Shown: positions 53,695-63,919 of the stretch, in pieces
How positions within the stretch are numbered: the first letter of the stretch is position 1
Layout of the letters: every line of letters begins with the position of its first letter
Source: Mycobacterium terramassiliense
GTDB lineage: Bacteria; Actinomycetota; Actinomycetes; Mycobacteriales; Mycobacteriaceae
Direction of reading: 5' to 3'
NCBI RefSeq assembly: GCF_900157385.1
Contig: NZ_LT717697.1
Location: forward strand, 124,001 to 188,000
DNA length: 64,000 bases
Position numbers and translations under genes: made by a program
The notes under the pieces: model-generated
Told to the model about the DNA's origin: nothing
Database searches by the model: none
The model's input: the letters and a program-made list of their open reading frames with translations, nothing else

Positions 53695-55275
53695 TCACTG
53701 GTAGAAGGTCGTCGTCCCGACGCCACCGGGGCTGTAGGAGATGTACACCGGGTGTTCCAGGAAGGGCAGGGCCCCGGTGTTCATGATGTACGGCGACGGT
53801 GTCGGGAAGTACGTCCCGTCGTAGAGGTAGGAGTACAGCAGCGCGCCGTTGGGGGCGAAGACGCTGATGAGCTCTCCCGGTACGGCATTGAGGCCCGTGG
53901 GTATGGTCCCTTCCACGCCACCGGAATCGATGACCGCGTTCACCGAATATTGCGGGAATACCGCGCCGAGCGGCCCGGTGCCGATTTCCAGGGTGGCGAT
54001 CGGCGACCCGGAGAACGTGGCGATCGGGTTGAGGTTCGTCGGCGGCGCGCCGAACTGCAGATACGGGTGCTGCCCGGTTTCGTTGATCAGCAGGCCGGAG
54101 TTGTAGGGCGCGGGCAATGCCTGGGTGGCGATGCTCGGGCCCGGTCCCCCGGCGTTGGGGCCGACACCCAAGACGCCGCCCGCACCGTCTTGAGCAAAGT
54201 AGGACTGGAACGTGAGGCCGTGGTTCATTGCCGCGGAAATGGATGCCGGCCATGCGAAAAGTTCGATGTCGACGGGCGTCCGCGAGGTGACGAGCCCGCC
54301 GCCGAAATTCACCGGCGCGTTATACGTCGCGTACAAATAGTTGATTCCCCCGCTGTAGCCGCCGATGCCGAAACCGCTGGGCAGGCCGAGCTGAAGCGTT
54401 CCCAGTAATCCCCCGGCGTTTTGGAATGGGATCACGAGGCCGGTGGACCCGGTATCGACCAGCAACGGCACCGGTGCCCCGCCGCCCACGGAGGCGTTCA
54501 CCAACGGTTCCGCGCCGCCGTAGAGGGTCAGCGGGGCGGTCGCCGTCCCGCCGCTGACGGTGCCGCCGAGGCCCGGTGCCGGCGCCGTGCTGATCAGCGG
54601 GCGGCCGAACAGAAACTCGGTGGGCCCGTTGATCGCGGCGATGGCGTACTGCTCGAGAGCCCCGAGTCCCGGGCTGCTGGCCGCGGGGGCCAGTGAATTC
54701 AGCGCTGCGCCAACGGGAGTGGCGGCGGCCGCGCTCGACGCCTGGGCCGGCAGACCGCGCACCGCGGCCGACCACGAGGTCAGTTGCGACGCCGCCGCCG
54801 ACACGCCGCCGTGGTAGTCGACCATCGCGGCGACGTCGGTGGCCCACATCTGCTCGTAGTCGGATTCGGCGGCGGCGATCGCGGGTGCGTTCTGCCCGAA
54901 CAGGTTTGAGACGAGGAGCTGCACCAGCTCGTTGCGGTTGGCGCTCACCAACGCGGGATGCACGGTGGCGACGACGGCGGACTCGAAAGCGCTCGCGATC
55001 GTCTGGGCCTGCGCGGCGGCCGATTGCGCTTGCGCCGCAGCGCGACTCAGCACCCCCGTGTATTGCGCGGCGGCCGTCACCATCGCCGTCGAGGCGGCCC
55101 CCTGCCAGGCCTCGCCGGCCAGGGCTGAGGTGATCGACGAAAACGACTGCGCCGCTGAGCCCAACTCGGCGGCCAACCCGTCCCACGCCGTCGCGGCGGC
55201 CAGCATTGGCGCCGAGCCCGCGCCCGCGTACATGAGCATCGAATTGATCTCCGGCGGCAAGACCAAAAAGCTCAT
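53695..55275 (-). CDS. PPE-domain aspartic protease, PecA-like (copy 1)
   Basis: The product has 526 residues. Residues 1 to about 180 are a PPE domain ([20 protein letters not shown], with W-x-G in GEAWQGAAS). A linker with FLFGRPLI resembles the PE_PGRS junction. The C-terminal domain is a pepsin-like protease: catalytic Asp274 in VDTGSTG and Asp450 in IDSGGVEG. In PE-linked relatives such as PecA of M. marinum, this domain cleaves PE domains from exported proteins (family knowledge). Here the export domain is PPE, not PE. The ATG at 55273-55275 gives the PPE start. It is the downstream member of a tandem pair. Confidence 0.88.
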   Translation of the reverse strand: MSFLVLPPEINSMLMYAGAGSAPMLAAATAWDGLAAELGSAAQSFSSITSALAGEAWQGAASTAMVTAAAQYTGVLSRAAAQAQSAAAQAQTIASAFESAVVATVHPALVSANRNELVQLLVSNLFGQNAPAIAAAESDYEQMWATDVAAMVDYHGGVSAAASQLTSWSAAVRGLPAQASSAAAATPVGAALNSLAPAASSPGLGALEQYAIAAINGPTEFLFGRPLISTAPAPGLGGTVSGGTATAPLTLYGGAEPLVNASVGGGAPVPLLVDTGSTGLVIPFQNAGGLLGTLQLGLPSGFGIGGYSGGINYLYATYNAPVNFGGGLVTSRTPVDIELFAWPASISAAMNHGLTFQSYFAQDGAGGVLGVGPNAGGPGPSIATQALPAPYNSGLLINETGQHPYLQFGAPPTNLNPIATFSGSPIATLEIGTGPLGAVFPQYSVNAVIDSGGVEGTIPTGLNAVPGELISVFAPNGALLYSYLYDGTYFPTPSPYIMNTGALPFLEHPVYISYSPGGVGTTTFYQ

Positions 55276-55444
55276 CCCCGATGTCCTTCCCCTCCGCGCC
55301 CGGCCCGATTGACTGGAGAACGGCGTCGACCGGTACGGCAGACTCTAGGAAATGGCCCGGGCGCCGACCTGAAAATACACCCTTCCGCCAACGGAATTCG
55401 GCTGTGCGCGAGTGGCATTTCGCCGGCAACGGCGACGCCTCAGA

Positions 55445-57058
55445 TCAGTCGTAAATGGTCGAGGTGTTGTTGCCGAAGTTGACGTACACCGGGTGCTCAT
55501 CGAAAATCAGGTTCCCGGTGTTCATCAACCCGCTCGAGATCGGCGTGGGGAAGTAATCCGAGTTGTAGGTGTACGAGTACAGCAGGTGCGTGCCGGTGCT
55601 GTCGTAGACCTGAATTAGCTGCCCGGGTGACGCGCCAATGCTCGCCGGGAGCGTCCCTTCCACACCGCCGGAGTCAACGATCGACGAAACGGTTTGCATC
55701 GGTCCACCAGCGACGCTCACCTCCAGGTTGGTAATGGGCGATCCGTTGAGCGTTGCCAACACTGGGTGCCCTTGGATTGTCGGCTGAGCACCGAACTGCA
55801 GGTAAGGGTTGGCCACGGTTTGGTTGATCAGCAGGCCCTGGTTGTAGGGCGACGGCAGCGCCTGCAGCGGGATGCTCGGGCCCGGGCCTCCCGCGTTCGG
55901 TCCGACACCCAGGACGCCGGACGCCCCGTCGGTCGCGAAGAAGGACTGGAACGTCAAGCCGCTGTTCATCGCGGACTGGATGGACACCGGCCAGGCGAAG
56001 AGTTCGACGTTGACGGGGGTCGACGAGGTGACCAGGCCGCCGCCGAAATTCACCGGGGCGTTGTAGGTGGCGTAGACGTAGTCCAGTCCGCCGCTGTAGC
56101 CGCCGATCCCCAGGCCGTGCGGAATGCCGAGTTGGAGCAATCCCAACAGTCCCCCGACCTTGGTGAAGGGGACGACGAGGCCCGTGGACCCGGTGTCGAC
56201 CAGCAACGGCATACCCGACCCGGTGCCCACGGAGGCGTTCACCAGCGGCTCGGTGCCGCCGAAGATCGTCAGCGGAGCGGTTGCCGTCCCGCCGGTAATC
56301 GACCCGCCCAGCGGCGCGGCCGCCCCGCCGCCGATCAGGGGGAAGCCGAACAGCAGGTCGGTGGGCGCGTTGATGATGTTGACGGCGTAGTGCTCGACCT
56401 GGGCGACGACGTTGGTCGCCTCGTTCTCGACGCCCCCGAGCAGCCCCACGATGGGGTTGGCGGCCGCCGGGGTGGCCGGGCTCAGGGCCGCGGCCGCGGG
56501 GCTGGCGGCGATCGCGGCGGTGGCCTGGGCGGGCAGGCCCTGGAGGGCCGACGACCAGGACGACAGCTGGGCCGCCGCGGCCGAAACCCCGCCGTGATAG
56601 CCCACCATCGCCGACACGTCCTGGGCCCACATCTGCTCGTACTGGGCCTCGGCCGCGGCGATCGCGGGTGCGTTCTGCCCGAACAGGTTCGAGAACACCA
56701 GCTGAATCAGCTGACTGCGGTTGGCGGAGACCAACGCGGGGTGCACGGTGGCGGCCAGGGCGGACTCGAACTCGCCGGCCACCACCTGGGCCTGGGCCGC
56801 GGCGGTTTGCGCTTGCGCCGCCGCCGCGCTGAGCACTCCGGTGTACTGCGCCGCGGTCGACAGCATCGCCGCCGAGGCGGCCCCCTGCCAGGCGTCGCCG
56901 GCGAGCCCGGCGGTGATCGACGAGAACGACTGCGCAGCCGAACCCAATTCGGTGGCCAGCCCGTCCCAGGCCGCGGACGCGGCCAGCATCGGCTCGGGGC
57001 CGGCGCCCGCATGGAGTAGTGCCGAGATGATCTCTGGCGGCGACGTCAGGAAACTCAT
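55445..57058 (-). CDS. PPE-domain aspartic protease, PecA-like (copy 2)
   Basis: The 537-residue paralog of the downstream neighbour has the same order: PPE domain ([21 protein letters not shown], then GDAWQGAAS), a linker with [15 protein letters not shown] sequence, and a pepsin-like domain with Asp288 in VDTGSTG and Asp462 in VDSGGVEG. Both catalytic motifs are intact. The linker and C-terminal ends differ from copy 1 while the PPE and protease cores are closely similar, so this is a duplication that has diverged. The ATG is at 57056-57058. A 169-bp gap separates the copies, so each may have its own promoter. Confidence 0.88.
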   Translation of the reverse strand: MSFLTSPPEIISALLHAGAGPEPMLAASAAWDGLATELGSAAQSFSSITAGLAGDAWQGAASAAMLSTAAQYTGVLSAAAAQAQTAAAQAQVVAGEFESALAATVHPALVSANRSQLIQLVFSNLFGQNAPAIAAAEAQYEQMWAQDVSAMVGYHGGVSAAAAQLSSWSSALQGLPAQATAAIAASPAAAALSPATPAAANPIVGLLGGVENEATNVVAQVEHYAVNIINAPTDLLFGFPLIGGGAAAPLGGSITGGTATAPLTIFGGTEPLVNASVGTGSGMPLLVDTGSTGLVVPFTKVGGLLGLLQLGIPHGLGIGGYSGGLDYVYATYNAPVNFGGGLVTSSTPVNVELFAWPVSIQSAMNSGLTFQSFFATDGASGVLGVGPNAGGPGPSIPLQALPSPYNQGLLINQTVANPYLQFGAQPTIQGHPVLATLNGSPITNLEVSVAGGPMQTVSSIVDSGGVEGTLPASIGASPGQLIQVYDSTGTHLLYSYTYNSDYFPTPISSGLMNTGNLIFDEHPVYVNFGNNTSTIYD

Positions 57059-57228
57059 CCCCCGGTGTCCTTCCCCTCTACCCCACAACCACGTCTGATA
57101 CCGGGGACGGGCAGCTCACGCCACAGGCCGGTATGCCGACTCTAGGAAACTCCGGCCCGAAATTCTCGGTATTTACCAAACGTTTCCACGCCAGCGGTCG
57201 TGAGCGGCACGGCGACTACGGTGGCGTT

Positions 57229-58002
57229 GTGACCGATCGCCAAGAGCGCGCGATGTCCTTCGGGTCGATCGCCGAGGACTACGACGGGCTGCGGCCGCAA
57301 CCCCCGCGGGAGGCGGTGCGCTGGCTGGTGCCCCCCGGTTGCGGCGTGGCCGTCGACGTGGGCGCGGGCACCGGGCTATTCACCCGCACCCTGGTCGGTA
57401 ACGCGGCCCAGGTCATCGCAGTCGAACCCGATGCGCGCATGCGGAGTGTGCTGGCCGCGCGATCCCCCGGCGTCCGTGTCGTCGAGGGCCGTGGCGAGTC
57501 GATCCCGCTTCCCGACGCGTCGGCGGACGCCGTGTTCGTCTCGTCGGCGTGGCACTGGATGGACCACGAACGGGCCGTTCCGGAGATCGGCCGGGTGCTG
57601 CGCGACGGCGGCCGGCTCGGCCTGGTCTGGACAAGCCGCGACCGCGAGGTGGATTGGGTGCGCAACCTCGACCACCAGCCCGGGGAGGAGGACGATGCCG
57701 CCGCGGCCGAGGTGGCCGCGCGGGTACGCCGGCGCCTGGACGTCGTCCTTCCGGAGCCGCCGATCTTCCACCACATCGCCCGTGAGAGGTTCCGATTTGT
57801 CCGGACCATGACGGTCGAGGACGCCGTCGCGATGCTGGGCACCTACAGCAGGGTGATCGTCGCGTCCCCGGACGACCGCGCGCGGCGGCTGGCCGAAGCG
57901 CGCGCCACGTTGGCGGCGCGGTTCCCCGGGGCCGACGTGATCGACATCCCCATGCGGGCGCGTTGCTGGCGCGCCGACCGGATCGCGCGCGGCGAGCTCT
58001 AA
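57229..58002 (+). CDS. Class I SAM-dependent methyltransferase
   Basis: The 257-residue protein begins FGSIAEDYDGLRPQPPREAVRWLV, has motif I VAVDVGAGTGLFTRTL, VIAVEPDARMRSVLAAR for the SAM ribose acid, and FVSSAWHWMD (motif IV-like). It resembles small-molecule methyltransferases of the UbiE/COQ5-like group. GTG 57229 is a reasonable start, with no strong ribosome site. The acceptor is unknown. Divergent from the PPE-protease pair, 170 bp away. Confidence 0.85.
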   Translation: MTDRQERAMSFGSIAEDYDGLRPQPPREAVRWLVPPGCGVAVDVGAGTGLFTRTLVGNAAQVIAVEPDARMRSVLAARSPGVRVVEGRGESIPLPDASADAVFVSSAWHWMDHERAVPEIGRVLRDGGRLGLVWTSRDREVDWVRNLDHQPGEEDDAAAAEVAARVRRRLDVVLPEPPIFHHIARERFRFVRTMTVEDAVAMLGTYSRVIVASPDDRARRLAEARATLAARFPGADVIDIPMRARCWRADRIARGEL

Positions 58003-58047
58003 GGCCCGCATGCGTCGCCGCCGCCGACGGTGTGTCAGCATTTGGAA

Positions 58048-58719
58048 ATGAATTCACGCAGCCTTGCCCGCATCGTTGGAGTTTCGGCCGTGACGGCGTG
58101 GGCGGCGCTGAGCGCACCTTTCGCCGCCCCGGCCGCGTCCGCCGACCCCTGCACCGACGTCGCGGTGGTCTTCGCGCGCGGCACCCATCAGGAACCCGGC
58201 CTTGCCAACGTCGGGCAAGCATTCGTCGACTCGCTCACCGCACAGCTCGGCGGGCGGTCCATCAGCGCCTATGCCGTCAACTACCCGGCCAACGACGACT
58301 ACCACAACAGCGCCACGGCCGGCTCCAACGACGCCAGCGCACACATCCAGGACGTCGCCGCCAGCTGCCCCAACACCAAGATGGTGCTCGGCGGGTACTC
58401 GCAGGGCTCGACGGTAATCGACCTGGCCAGCCAGACGCTGCCCGCCCCGGTGGCCGACCACGTCGCCGCCGTCGCCCTGTTCGGCGAGCCCACCAGCGGT
58501 TTCTCCAGCATGCTGTGGGGCGGCCAGCCGCTGCCCACGATCAGCCCCGCGCTCGTCGGCAAGACGATCAGCCTGTGCGCCCCCGACGACCCGATCTGCT
58601 CCCCGGGCGGCAACATCATGTCGCACATGTCCTACATCGACAACGGGATGGTCAACCAGGCCGCGACGTTCGCCGTCAACAAGCTCGGGCAGGCGCCGCC
58701 ACGGCCCCAGAACGGCTAG
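58048..58719 (+). CDS. Secreted cutinase-like protein (Culp family)
   Basis: The product has 223 residues. A signal peptide (IVGVSAVTAWAALSAPFAAPAASA) precedes DPCTDVAVVFARGTHQEPG, the cutinase start. The nucleophile is Ser118 in GGYSQGS, the acid is in DDPIC, and the histidine is in MSHMSYID; CPN- and CAPDD-type cysteines form disulphides. Mycobacterial Culps are exported esterases, lipases or phospholipases (family knowledge). The start at ATG 58048 gives a proper signal peptide; the GTG six codons upstream is in frame but less likely. Confidence 0.9.
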   Translation: MNSRSLARIVGVSAVTAWAALSAPFAAPAASADPCTDVAVVFARGTHQEPGLANVGQAFVDSLTAQLGGRSISAYAVNYPANDDYHNSATAGSNDASAHIQDVAASCPNTKMVLGGYSQGSTVIDLASQTLPAPVADHVAAVALFGEPTSGFSSMLWGGQPLPTISPALVGKTISLCAPDDPICSPGGNIMSHMSYIDNGMVNQAATFAVNKLGQAPPRPQNG

Positions 58720-58760
58720 TTTCGTCCGGGCACGCTTCCGATGATGCTTAGGTCGGAAGT

Positions 58761-59411
58761 GTGAAATCCCTCGTGGCGTTGTCCCGCGATACGGTCGCGG
58801 TCCGGATCCTGGTAGCCGCGGTGCTCGGTGTTGCCGTCGCCGTCACGGTCGGCAACACGGTCGGCTGGCGGTTCGCCCTGATCGGCTGGGTCGTCACCGC
58901 CGGCGTCTATGTCGGATGGACCTGGCTCCTCCTCGCCGGCATGGACGCCGACCAAACCCGCGCCTATGTGACCCGCGAGGACCCGACCCGGTGGGTCGCC
59001 GACGCGGTCATCGTGTCGGCGAGCGTCGCGAGCCTCGCCGGCGTCGGCTACGTGGTGGCGGCGGGGTCGCACTCCGGCCCCAAAGCCGTACTGGCCGCCC
59101 TGCTCGGAATCGCGGCCGTCGCGGCGTCCTGGTTTTCGGTGCACACCCTGTTCACCGTGCACTACGCGCGGCTCTACTACGTCGACGAACCGGGCGGGAT
59201 CAACTTTCACGACCCCGAGCCGCCCCGGTTCCGCGACTTTGCGTACGTGGCCTTCACTGTCGGCATGACCTATCAGGTGTCGGACACCGAGATCGGGCTG
59301 ACGTCGATCAGGGCCACGGTGTTGCGGCAGGCGCTGCTGTCCTACCTCCTCGGCGCGGTGGTGCTGGCCGTCACGATCAATCTGGTTGCGGGGCTGGGCT
59401 CCAAGCTATAG
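58761..59411 (+). CDS. DUF1345 membrane protein
   Basis: The 216-residue protein has five to six membrane helices, with [19 protein letters not shown] and the family motif [18 protein letters not shown] in the C-terminal half, which is diagnostic for DUF1345. The N-terminal tryptophan-rich segment [17 protein letters not shown] is also typical. Function unknown, perhaps transport-related. GTG 58761 gives the family length. It is in the same direction as its neighbours, 41 bp after the cutinase gene and 18 bp before the thioredoxin-like gene, so it may be part of a short run of co-transcribed genes. Confidence 0.85.
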   Translation: MKSLVALSRDTVAVRILVAAVLGVAVAVTVGNTVGWRFALIGWVVTAGVYVGWTWLLLAGMDADQTRAYVTREDPTRWVADAVIVSASVASLAGVGYVVAAGSHSGPKAVLAALLGIAAVAASWFSVHTLFTVHYARLYYVDEPGGINFHDPEPPRFRDFAYVAFTVGMTYQVSDTEIGLTSIRATVLRQALLSYLLGAVVLAVTINLVAGLGSKL

Positions 59412-59429
59412 CGGGCTAGTCTGGCCGGT

Positions 59430-59978
59430 ATGGCCATCGAGTCCACCATGCTCGCCCTCGGCACCCCCGCGCCGACGTTCTCGCTGCCCGATCCGGCCAC
59501 CGGGGCCACGGTCAGCCTCGACGACCTGACGGGCCCGGCGCTCGTCGTCACGTTCATCTGCAACCACTGCCCGTACGTCAAGCACGTCGCCGCCGGGCTC
59601 GCCGCGCTGGGCCGCGACCTCGCGGACAAGGGCGTCGCGATGGTCGGCATCTCCAGCAACGACGTCGTCACCTACCCGCAGGACGGGCCCGAGCAGATGG
59701 TCGCCGAGGCCCGCGCTCACGGCTGGACGTTCCCGTACCTCTACGACGAGACCCAGGATGTCGCCCGCGCCTTCTCCGCGGCGTGCACGCCCGACACGTT
59801 CGTCTTCGACGGCGAGCGCCGGCTCGTCTACCGCGGCCAACTCGACGACTCCCGCCCGGGCAACGACAAGCCGGTGACGGCGGCCGATGTCCGCGCGGCC
59901 GTCGACGCCGTGCTCGCCGGGCAGCCGGTCGACCCCGATCAGCGGCCGTCGATCGGGTGCGGCATCAAGTGGCGCTGA
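59430..59978 (+). CDS. Thioredoxin-fold (AhpC/TSA, TlpA-like) protein
   Basis: The 182-residue protein has TMLALGTPAPTFSLPDPATGATVSL, the redox C-N-H-C motif in FICNHCPYVKHVAAGL, VGISSNDVVTYPQDGPEQMV and FSAACTPDTFVFDGERRLVYRGQLDD. The end has GCGIKW, typical of this subgroup of cytoplasmic thioredoxin-like proteins. It has no signal peptide. It may act as a thiol reductase or peroxidase; the partner is unknown. ATG 59430 is the only sensible start. Confidence 0.88.
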   Translation: MAIESTMLALGTPAPTFSLPDPATGATVSLDDLTGPALVVTFICNHCPYVKHVAAGLAALGRDLADKGVAMVGISSNDVVTYPQDGPEQMVAEARAHGWTFPYLYDETQDVARAFSAACTPDTFVFDGERRLVYRGQLDDSRPGNDKPVTAADVRAAVDAVLAGQPVDPDQRPSIGCGIKWR

Positions 59979-60142
59979 GCCGGTAGGTCGCGGCGATCCC
60001 GGTTTGGCCGGGGCTGGGCTCTGCGGGTGACCGACAGCGCCGCCGGCCGGGCGAATTCCGGCGACGGCTGTCGCGGCCCGCCCCGGCCAAGTACTGTGCG
60101 CGCGAGGGGCGTCAGGTAGCCCACGGGCGAAAGGCTCGGGAC

Positions 60143-60358
60143 ATGCGGTTGGTGGTCGATCTCAACAAGTGCCAGGGCTACGCCCAATGCGTGCCGCTCG
60201 CGCCCGAGGTGCTCGAGATGGTCGGCGAGGAGGCTCTGGCCTACGACCCCAACCCCGACGACTCCCAGCGCCAGCGCGTACTGCGCGCGGCGGCGTCCTG
60301 CCCCGTGCAAGCCATCGTCCTGGAGCTCGATCCGCCGGCCGACCGAGACACCCGATGA
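60143..60358 (+). CDS. 3Fe-4S ferredoxin with an atypical ligand-position residue
   Basis: The 71-residue ferredoxin has the cluster pattern Cys10-x2-Tyr13-x2-Cys16...Cys53-Pro. The position that would be a fourth cysteine ligand in a 4Fe-4S protein is tyrosine, so it carries a 3Fe-4S cluster. Mycobacterial P450-linked ferredoxins are known to vary at exactly this residue, which tunes the redox potential (established family knowledge). The stop overlaps the reductase start by four bases. Together with the reductase and the P450 it forms a dedicated electron-transfer chain. Confidence 0.92.
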   Translation: MRLVVDLNKCQGYAQCVPLAPEVLEMVGEEALAYDPNPDDSQRQRVLRAAASCPVQAIVLELDPPADRDTR

Positions 60359-61719
60359 CGGCCGCTTCGCTCGTCGGCCGGCTCGTCGATGCGTTCAAGG
60401 CCGAGGGCCGCATCGTCATCGTGGGGGCGTCGCTGGCCGGCCTGCGGGCGGCGGAAGCCTTGCGGGAGAAAGGCTTCCGTGGGCCGCTCACGATCATCGG
60501 CGACGAGCCGCACGAACCCTACGACCGGCCGCCGCTGTCCAAGCAGGTCCTCAAGGGCTGGGTGCCCGCTGATCACACGAAGCTCCCCCGCCTGCGTCCC
60601 GTCGACGCCGACTGGCGGCTGGGCGTGGCGGCCGTGGGCCTGGACCGGTCCAACCGCCAGGTGCTGCTCGCCAACGGCGAGAAGGTGGACTACGACCGCC
60701 TGCTGATCGCCACCGGAACCAGGGCGCGCCCATGGTTCAACGCGCACGAGGCCGCCCTGCAGGGGCTGTTCACGGTGCGCACGTGCGACGACGCCGCGCG
60801 GCTGGCCGCCGCGCTCCGGGAGCGACCGCGCCGCGTGCTCATCGTCGGATCGGGGTTCGTCGGCTCCGAAATCGCCTCGGTGTGCCGCGATCTCGACCTT
60901 GCCGTGACCGTGGCCGAGCGCGGCAAGGCGCCCCTGACCGGCGCGCTCGGCGGCGTGATCGGCGACATCGCCGCCCGGATGCAGCTCGACGCTGGGGTGG
61001 ACCTGCGCACCGGCGTAGCCGTGGAAGCCCTCGACGGAGACGCCGACGACCACGTCCGCCGGGCCCGCCTGTCGGACGGCACCGTGCTCGACGTCGACGT
61101 GGTGGTGGCCTGCCTGGGCTCGATCCGCAACGTCGAATGGCTCGACGGCGCGCAGCTGGCGAGCGGGTTCTGGGGGGTGGCGTGCGACGCCGGGTGCCGC
61201 GCGTTCGACATCAACGGTGTGGTGACCGACAACATCTTCGTCGCCGGCGACGTGGCCCGCGCCCCGCACGTCCTCTACGAATACGAGTTCATGTCCCAAG
61301 AGCATTGGGACAACGCGGTTTTCGGCGCAGAGGTGGCGGCCAACAACATGATCAGCCTGGAGATGGGACGGCGGCCGCACCTGCCGCTGCCGTCGTTCTG
61401 GTCCGGCCAGTTCGGCGTCAACATCAAGAGCGTCGGGGTGTGCTCTTTCGGGGACGAGATCGTGTTCACGCAGGGCTCGCCCGCGCAACGCCGGTTCGCG
61501 GCGGCCTACGGCTACCGCGGCCGCATCGTCGGGGCGGTGACGTTCAACCACGGCAAGTGGCTGCCGTACTACGCGTCGCTGATCGAGCGGTCCGCGCCGT
61601 TCCCGCCGCCCCCGCCCGGCTACGACCGCCCCGTCATCTTCGAGCCGATGCCGGCCCGGTTCGTTCCCCGACCCCCGCGAACCGACCGCCATTCCCGACG
61701 TGGTGCTGACCGGACATGA
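60355..61719 (+). CDS. NAD(P)H-ferredoxin reductase-like FAD oxidoreductase
   Basis: The 454-residue protein begins with a short helix and then the FAD-binding motif RIVIVGASLAGLRAAEALREKGF (residues 20-42). YDRPPLSKQVLKG is the typical reductase segment, VLIVGSGFVGSEIASVCRDLD is the NAD(P)H-binding motif near 160, and IFVAGDVAR lies near 305. It transfers electrons to the 3Fe-4S ferredoxin, and then to the P450 downstream. ATG 60355 overlaps the ferredoxin stop (ATGA). Pyridine nucleotide preference, NADH or NADPH, cannot be told. Confidence 0.92.
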   Translation: MTAASLVGRLVDAFKAEGRIVIVGASLAGLRAAEALREKGFRGPLTIIGDEPHEPYDRPPLSKQVLKGWVPADHTKLPRLRPVDADWRLGVAAVGLDRSNRQVLLANGEKVDYDRLLIATGTRARPWFNAHEAALQGLFTVRTCDDAARLAAALRERPRRVLIVGSGFVGSEIASVCRDLDLAVTVAERGKAPLTGALGGVIGDIAARMQLDAGVDLRTGVAVEALDGDADDHVRRARLSDGTVLDVDVVVACLGSIRNVEWLDGAQLASGFWGVACDAGCRAFDINGVVTDNIFVAGDVARAPHVLYEYEFMSQEHWDNAVFGAEVAANNMISLEMGRRPHLPLPSFWSGQFGVNIKSVGVCSFGDEIVFTQGSPAQRRFAAAYGYRGRIVGAVTFNHGKWLPYYASLIERSAPFPPPPPGYDRPVIFEPMPARFVPRPPRTDRHSRRGADRT

Positions 61720-61758
61720 CCCCACCTCTCGCGGTGCGGAATTCCGCCCCAGGAGCCG

Positions 61759-63024
61759 ATGATGGACGCCGAAACCGCTTGGGCCGAGGCGATGAAGTTC
61801 GAGAACCGCCCCAACCCGTACCCCTTCTTCCGGGAGCTACGCGAAACGCCGGTGGCCAAGGTCTCCGCCGACACCTACGTCGTCACCGGCTACCGCGAGC
61901 TGCTCGCGTTGGCCCACGACCCGCGGGTCAGCTCCGACATCCGCCGAAGCCCGGCGGGCCTGGGCGGCGAAAAGCCCGCTGCCGGCAGCGAACACATGGA
62001 GGCCTACGGCCGCTTTCCCAGCATCATCGTTTCCGACCCGCCCGATCACGACCGGGCCCGCCGCCAGGTCATGCGCCATTTCGGTCCGCCGCACTCACCC
62101 GACCTGATCCCGGGGATGGAGCCGTTCGTCGTGCAACTCGCCAACGAGATGCTCGACCGGGTGAAGGCGCGCGGCAAGACCCGCCTGGATGTGGTGGAGG
62201 ACTTCGCCTACCCGATACCCGTTGCGGTCATCTGCAAGATTCTCGGCGTGCCGGTCGAGGACGAGCCGACGTTTCACGGCTGGATCTTCGACTTCATGAT
62301 GGGCAGCGACCTCGGCCCGGAGGGCGCCACCGAAGAGGGCCGGGCCCTGGCCGAAAGGGGCCGCGCCGGCACCGCCGCATTGCAGGACTACCTGGGCGGC
62401 CTGGTGCGCAAGTACGCGCAAACACCGGGCGACGGCCTGCTGTCCAAGCTGCTGCACGACGACGGGCCCGACGGCCCGATGTCGGTGCAGGAGACGACGT
62501 CCAACGCCATGCTGCTGTTGGTCGCCGGTCACGACTCCACCGTGAACACCATCACCAATTGCGTGATGACGCTGCTGCGCAACCCAGGCTCCTGGGATCT
62601 GATGCGACAGCGCCCGGAACTGATCCCGCGCGCCATCGAGGAGGTGCAGCGGCTGCAGTCGGCGGTGCAGTTCTTCCCGAGCCGCAGCGCCACCGCGGAC
62701 ATCGAGATCGGCGGGACGCTGATCCCGGCCGGGTCGGCGGTGCACCTCGTCTACGCGGCGGCGAATCGGGATCCGCGGCGCTTCGACAACCCGGACCGCT
62801 TCGATCCGCTGCGCGAGGACAACGAGCATTTCGGTTGGGGCAGCGGCATTCACACCTGCATGGGCGGCCCGCTGGCGCGCCTGGAGGTCAACCTGGCGCT
62901 GGAGACCTTTCTGCGCCGCGTCGAATCGCCGAAGCTGGTCGTCGACCCGCCGCCGTATCGGCACAACCAGGTGTTCCGCGGGCCGCGACACCTGTGGGTC
63001 GACTTCGCAGGGGTCGCCGACTGA
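61759..63024 (+). CDS. Cytochrome P450
   Basis: This is a complete P450 of 421 residues: FENRPNPYPFFRELRE at the start, the I-helix AGHDST near residue 257, EEVQR for the K-helix E-x-x-R, and the haem motif FGWGSGIHTCMG with Cys367. All essential elements are present. The AGHDST form (acid-alcohol pair) is standard for oxygen activation. A dedicated ferredoxin and reductase lie upstream, 40 bp away, so it is a three-component system. The substrate is not known; CYP family naming needs database comparison. ATG 61759 or the next codon is the start. Confidence 0.93.
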   Translation: MMDAETAWAEAMKFENRPNPYPFFRELRETPVAKVSADTYVVTGYRELLALAHDPRVSSDIRRSPAGLGGEKPAAGSEHMEAYGRFPSIIVSDPPDHDRARRQVMRHFGPPHSPDLIPGMEPFVVQLANEMLDRVKARGKTRLDVVEDFAYPIPVAVICKILGVPVEDEPTFHGWIFDFMMGSDLGPEGATEEGRALAERGRAGTAALQDYLGGLVRKYAQTPGDGLLSKLLHDDGPDGPMSVQETTSNAMLLLVAGHDSTVNTITNCVMTLLRNPGSWDLMRQRPELIPRAIEEVQRLQSAVQFFPSRSATADIEIGGTLIPAGSAVHLVYAAANRDPRRFDNPDRFDPLREDNEHFGWGSGIHTCMGGPLARLEVNLALETFLRRVESPKLVVDPPPYRHNQVFRGPRHLWVDFAGVAD

Positions 63025-63030
63025 AAGCCG

Positions 63031-63843
63031 CTATGGCCCTAGGGTGACGGGGTCGCCGACGCGAATGACGCCCGCCGACAGCACTTCGAGGTACGCGCCC
63101 GCGCACGGCTGCGGACCGTGACCGCCGGTGTCCCAACGATTCTCGGCCGCGGGCGTGCGGAGCGCCTGCGGGGCTCGGGGTAACGGCCCGTGCTCCAGCG
63201 TGGGCACCACGCACCGTGATGTGGAACTCAGGGCCCGCAGTCGCGCCTCCCCCGCCACGAGTTCCCTTCCGATCCAGTCGCTTTCGCCATAAGGCGGGTA
63301 GCCCGGTGGCGTCGCGATCACCAGGTTCGGCCGGTAGCGCAGCGCCTCGACGCCGATGTGGTCGAGGGTGGCCGTGGTGATCGCGTGCAGCGGGGCCTCG
63401 TCGGTGAACGAGTCACCCGGGGTCGCCTGAGCGATCTCGAGGATACGGCCCCCGACCTCGGCGTCGGATGCGTCCAACCCGAACTCCAGTAGCTTCTCCG
63501 GATCCGGGCGTTCCAGCGTCGCGCCGGCCGGGCGCTGCCTGACCAGCCGGACCGTCCGTCCCAGCAGCCGCGACAGCGTGTCATCGACGACGGGGTCGTC
63601 GGACACCAGGTTCGTCCCGTCCGGTAGCTCGATGCGCACCCGCCCGGTGTCCGCGCTGGCGGTGCACTTCAGCAGCCCGCGCCAAAGTCGCGCCTGTTTG
63701 GCGCTCGCCACGTGCCCGGTCTCGGTGTCGATCAGGGCCAGTCGCCGATCGCCCTCGGCCCCGCCCTCGTCGACGAACAGGCTGTCCACGCTCTCGCCGA
63801 GCATCGACTTCACCGGGTACCGGCGCAAACTCTCCACCCGCAT
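63031..63843 (-). CDS. MOSC domain-containing protein
   Basis: The product has 270 residues. The MOSC_N beta-barrel (RVESLRRYPVKSMLGESVDSLFVDEGGAEGDRRLALIDTETGHVASAKQ) starts the protein, followed by the MOSC domain: FTDEAPLHAITTATLDHIGV, YRPNLVIAT, and SSTSRCVVPTL with the candidate molybdenum-sulphur-carrying cysteine. The C-terminal region includes AGAYLEVLSAGVIRVGDPV. It probably transfers or binds a sulphur or molybdenum cofactor. The ATG at 63841-63843 is preferred, behind GAGAGGTGCAG. Convergent with the P450 gene, six bases apart. Confidence 0.87.
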   Translation of the reverse strand: MRVESLRRYPVKSMLGESVDSLFVDEGGAEGDRRLALIDTETGHVASAKQARLWRGLLKCTASADTGRVRIELPDGTNLVSDDPVVDDTLSRLLGRTVRLVRQRPAGATLERPDPEKLLEFGLDASDAEVGGRILEIAQATPGDSFTDEAPLHAITTATLDHIGVEALRYRPNLVIATPPGYPPYGESDWIGRELVAGEARLRALSSTSRCVVPTLEHGPLPRAPQALRTPAAENRWDTGGHGPQPCAGAYLEVLSAGVIRVGDPVTLGP

Positions 63844-63919
63844 CTGCACCTCTCTACCCAGCGCACATCGCACACACCGTTATGGAAACAGTATGTGTTC
63901 TGCAGGTGGAGCGAGGTGA

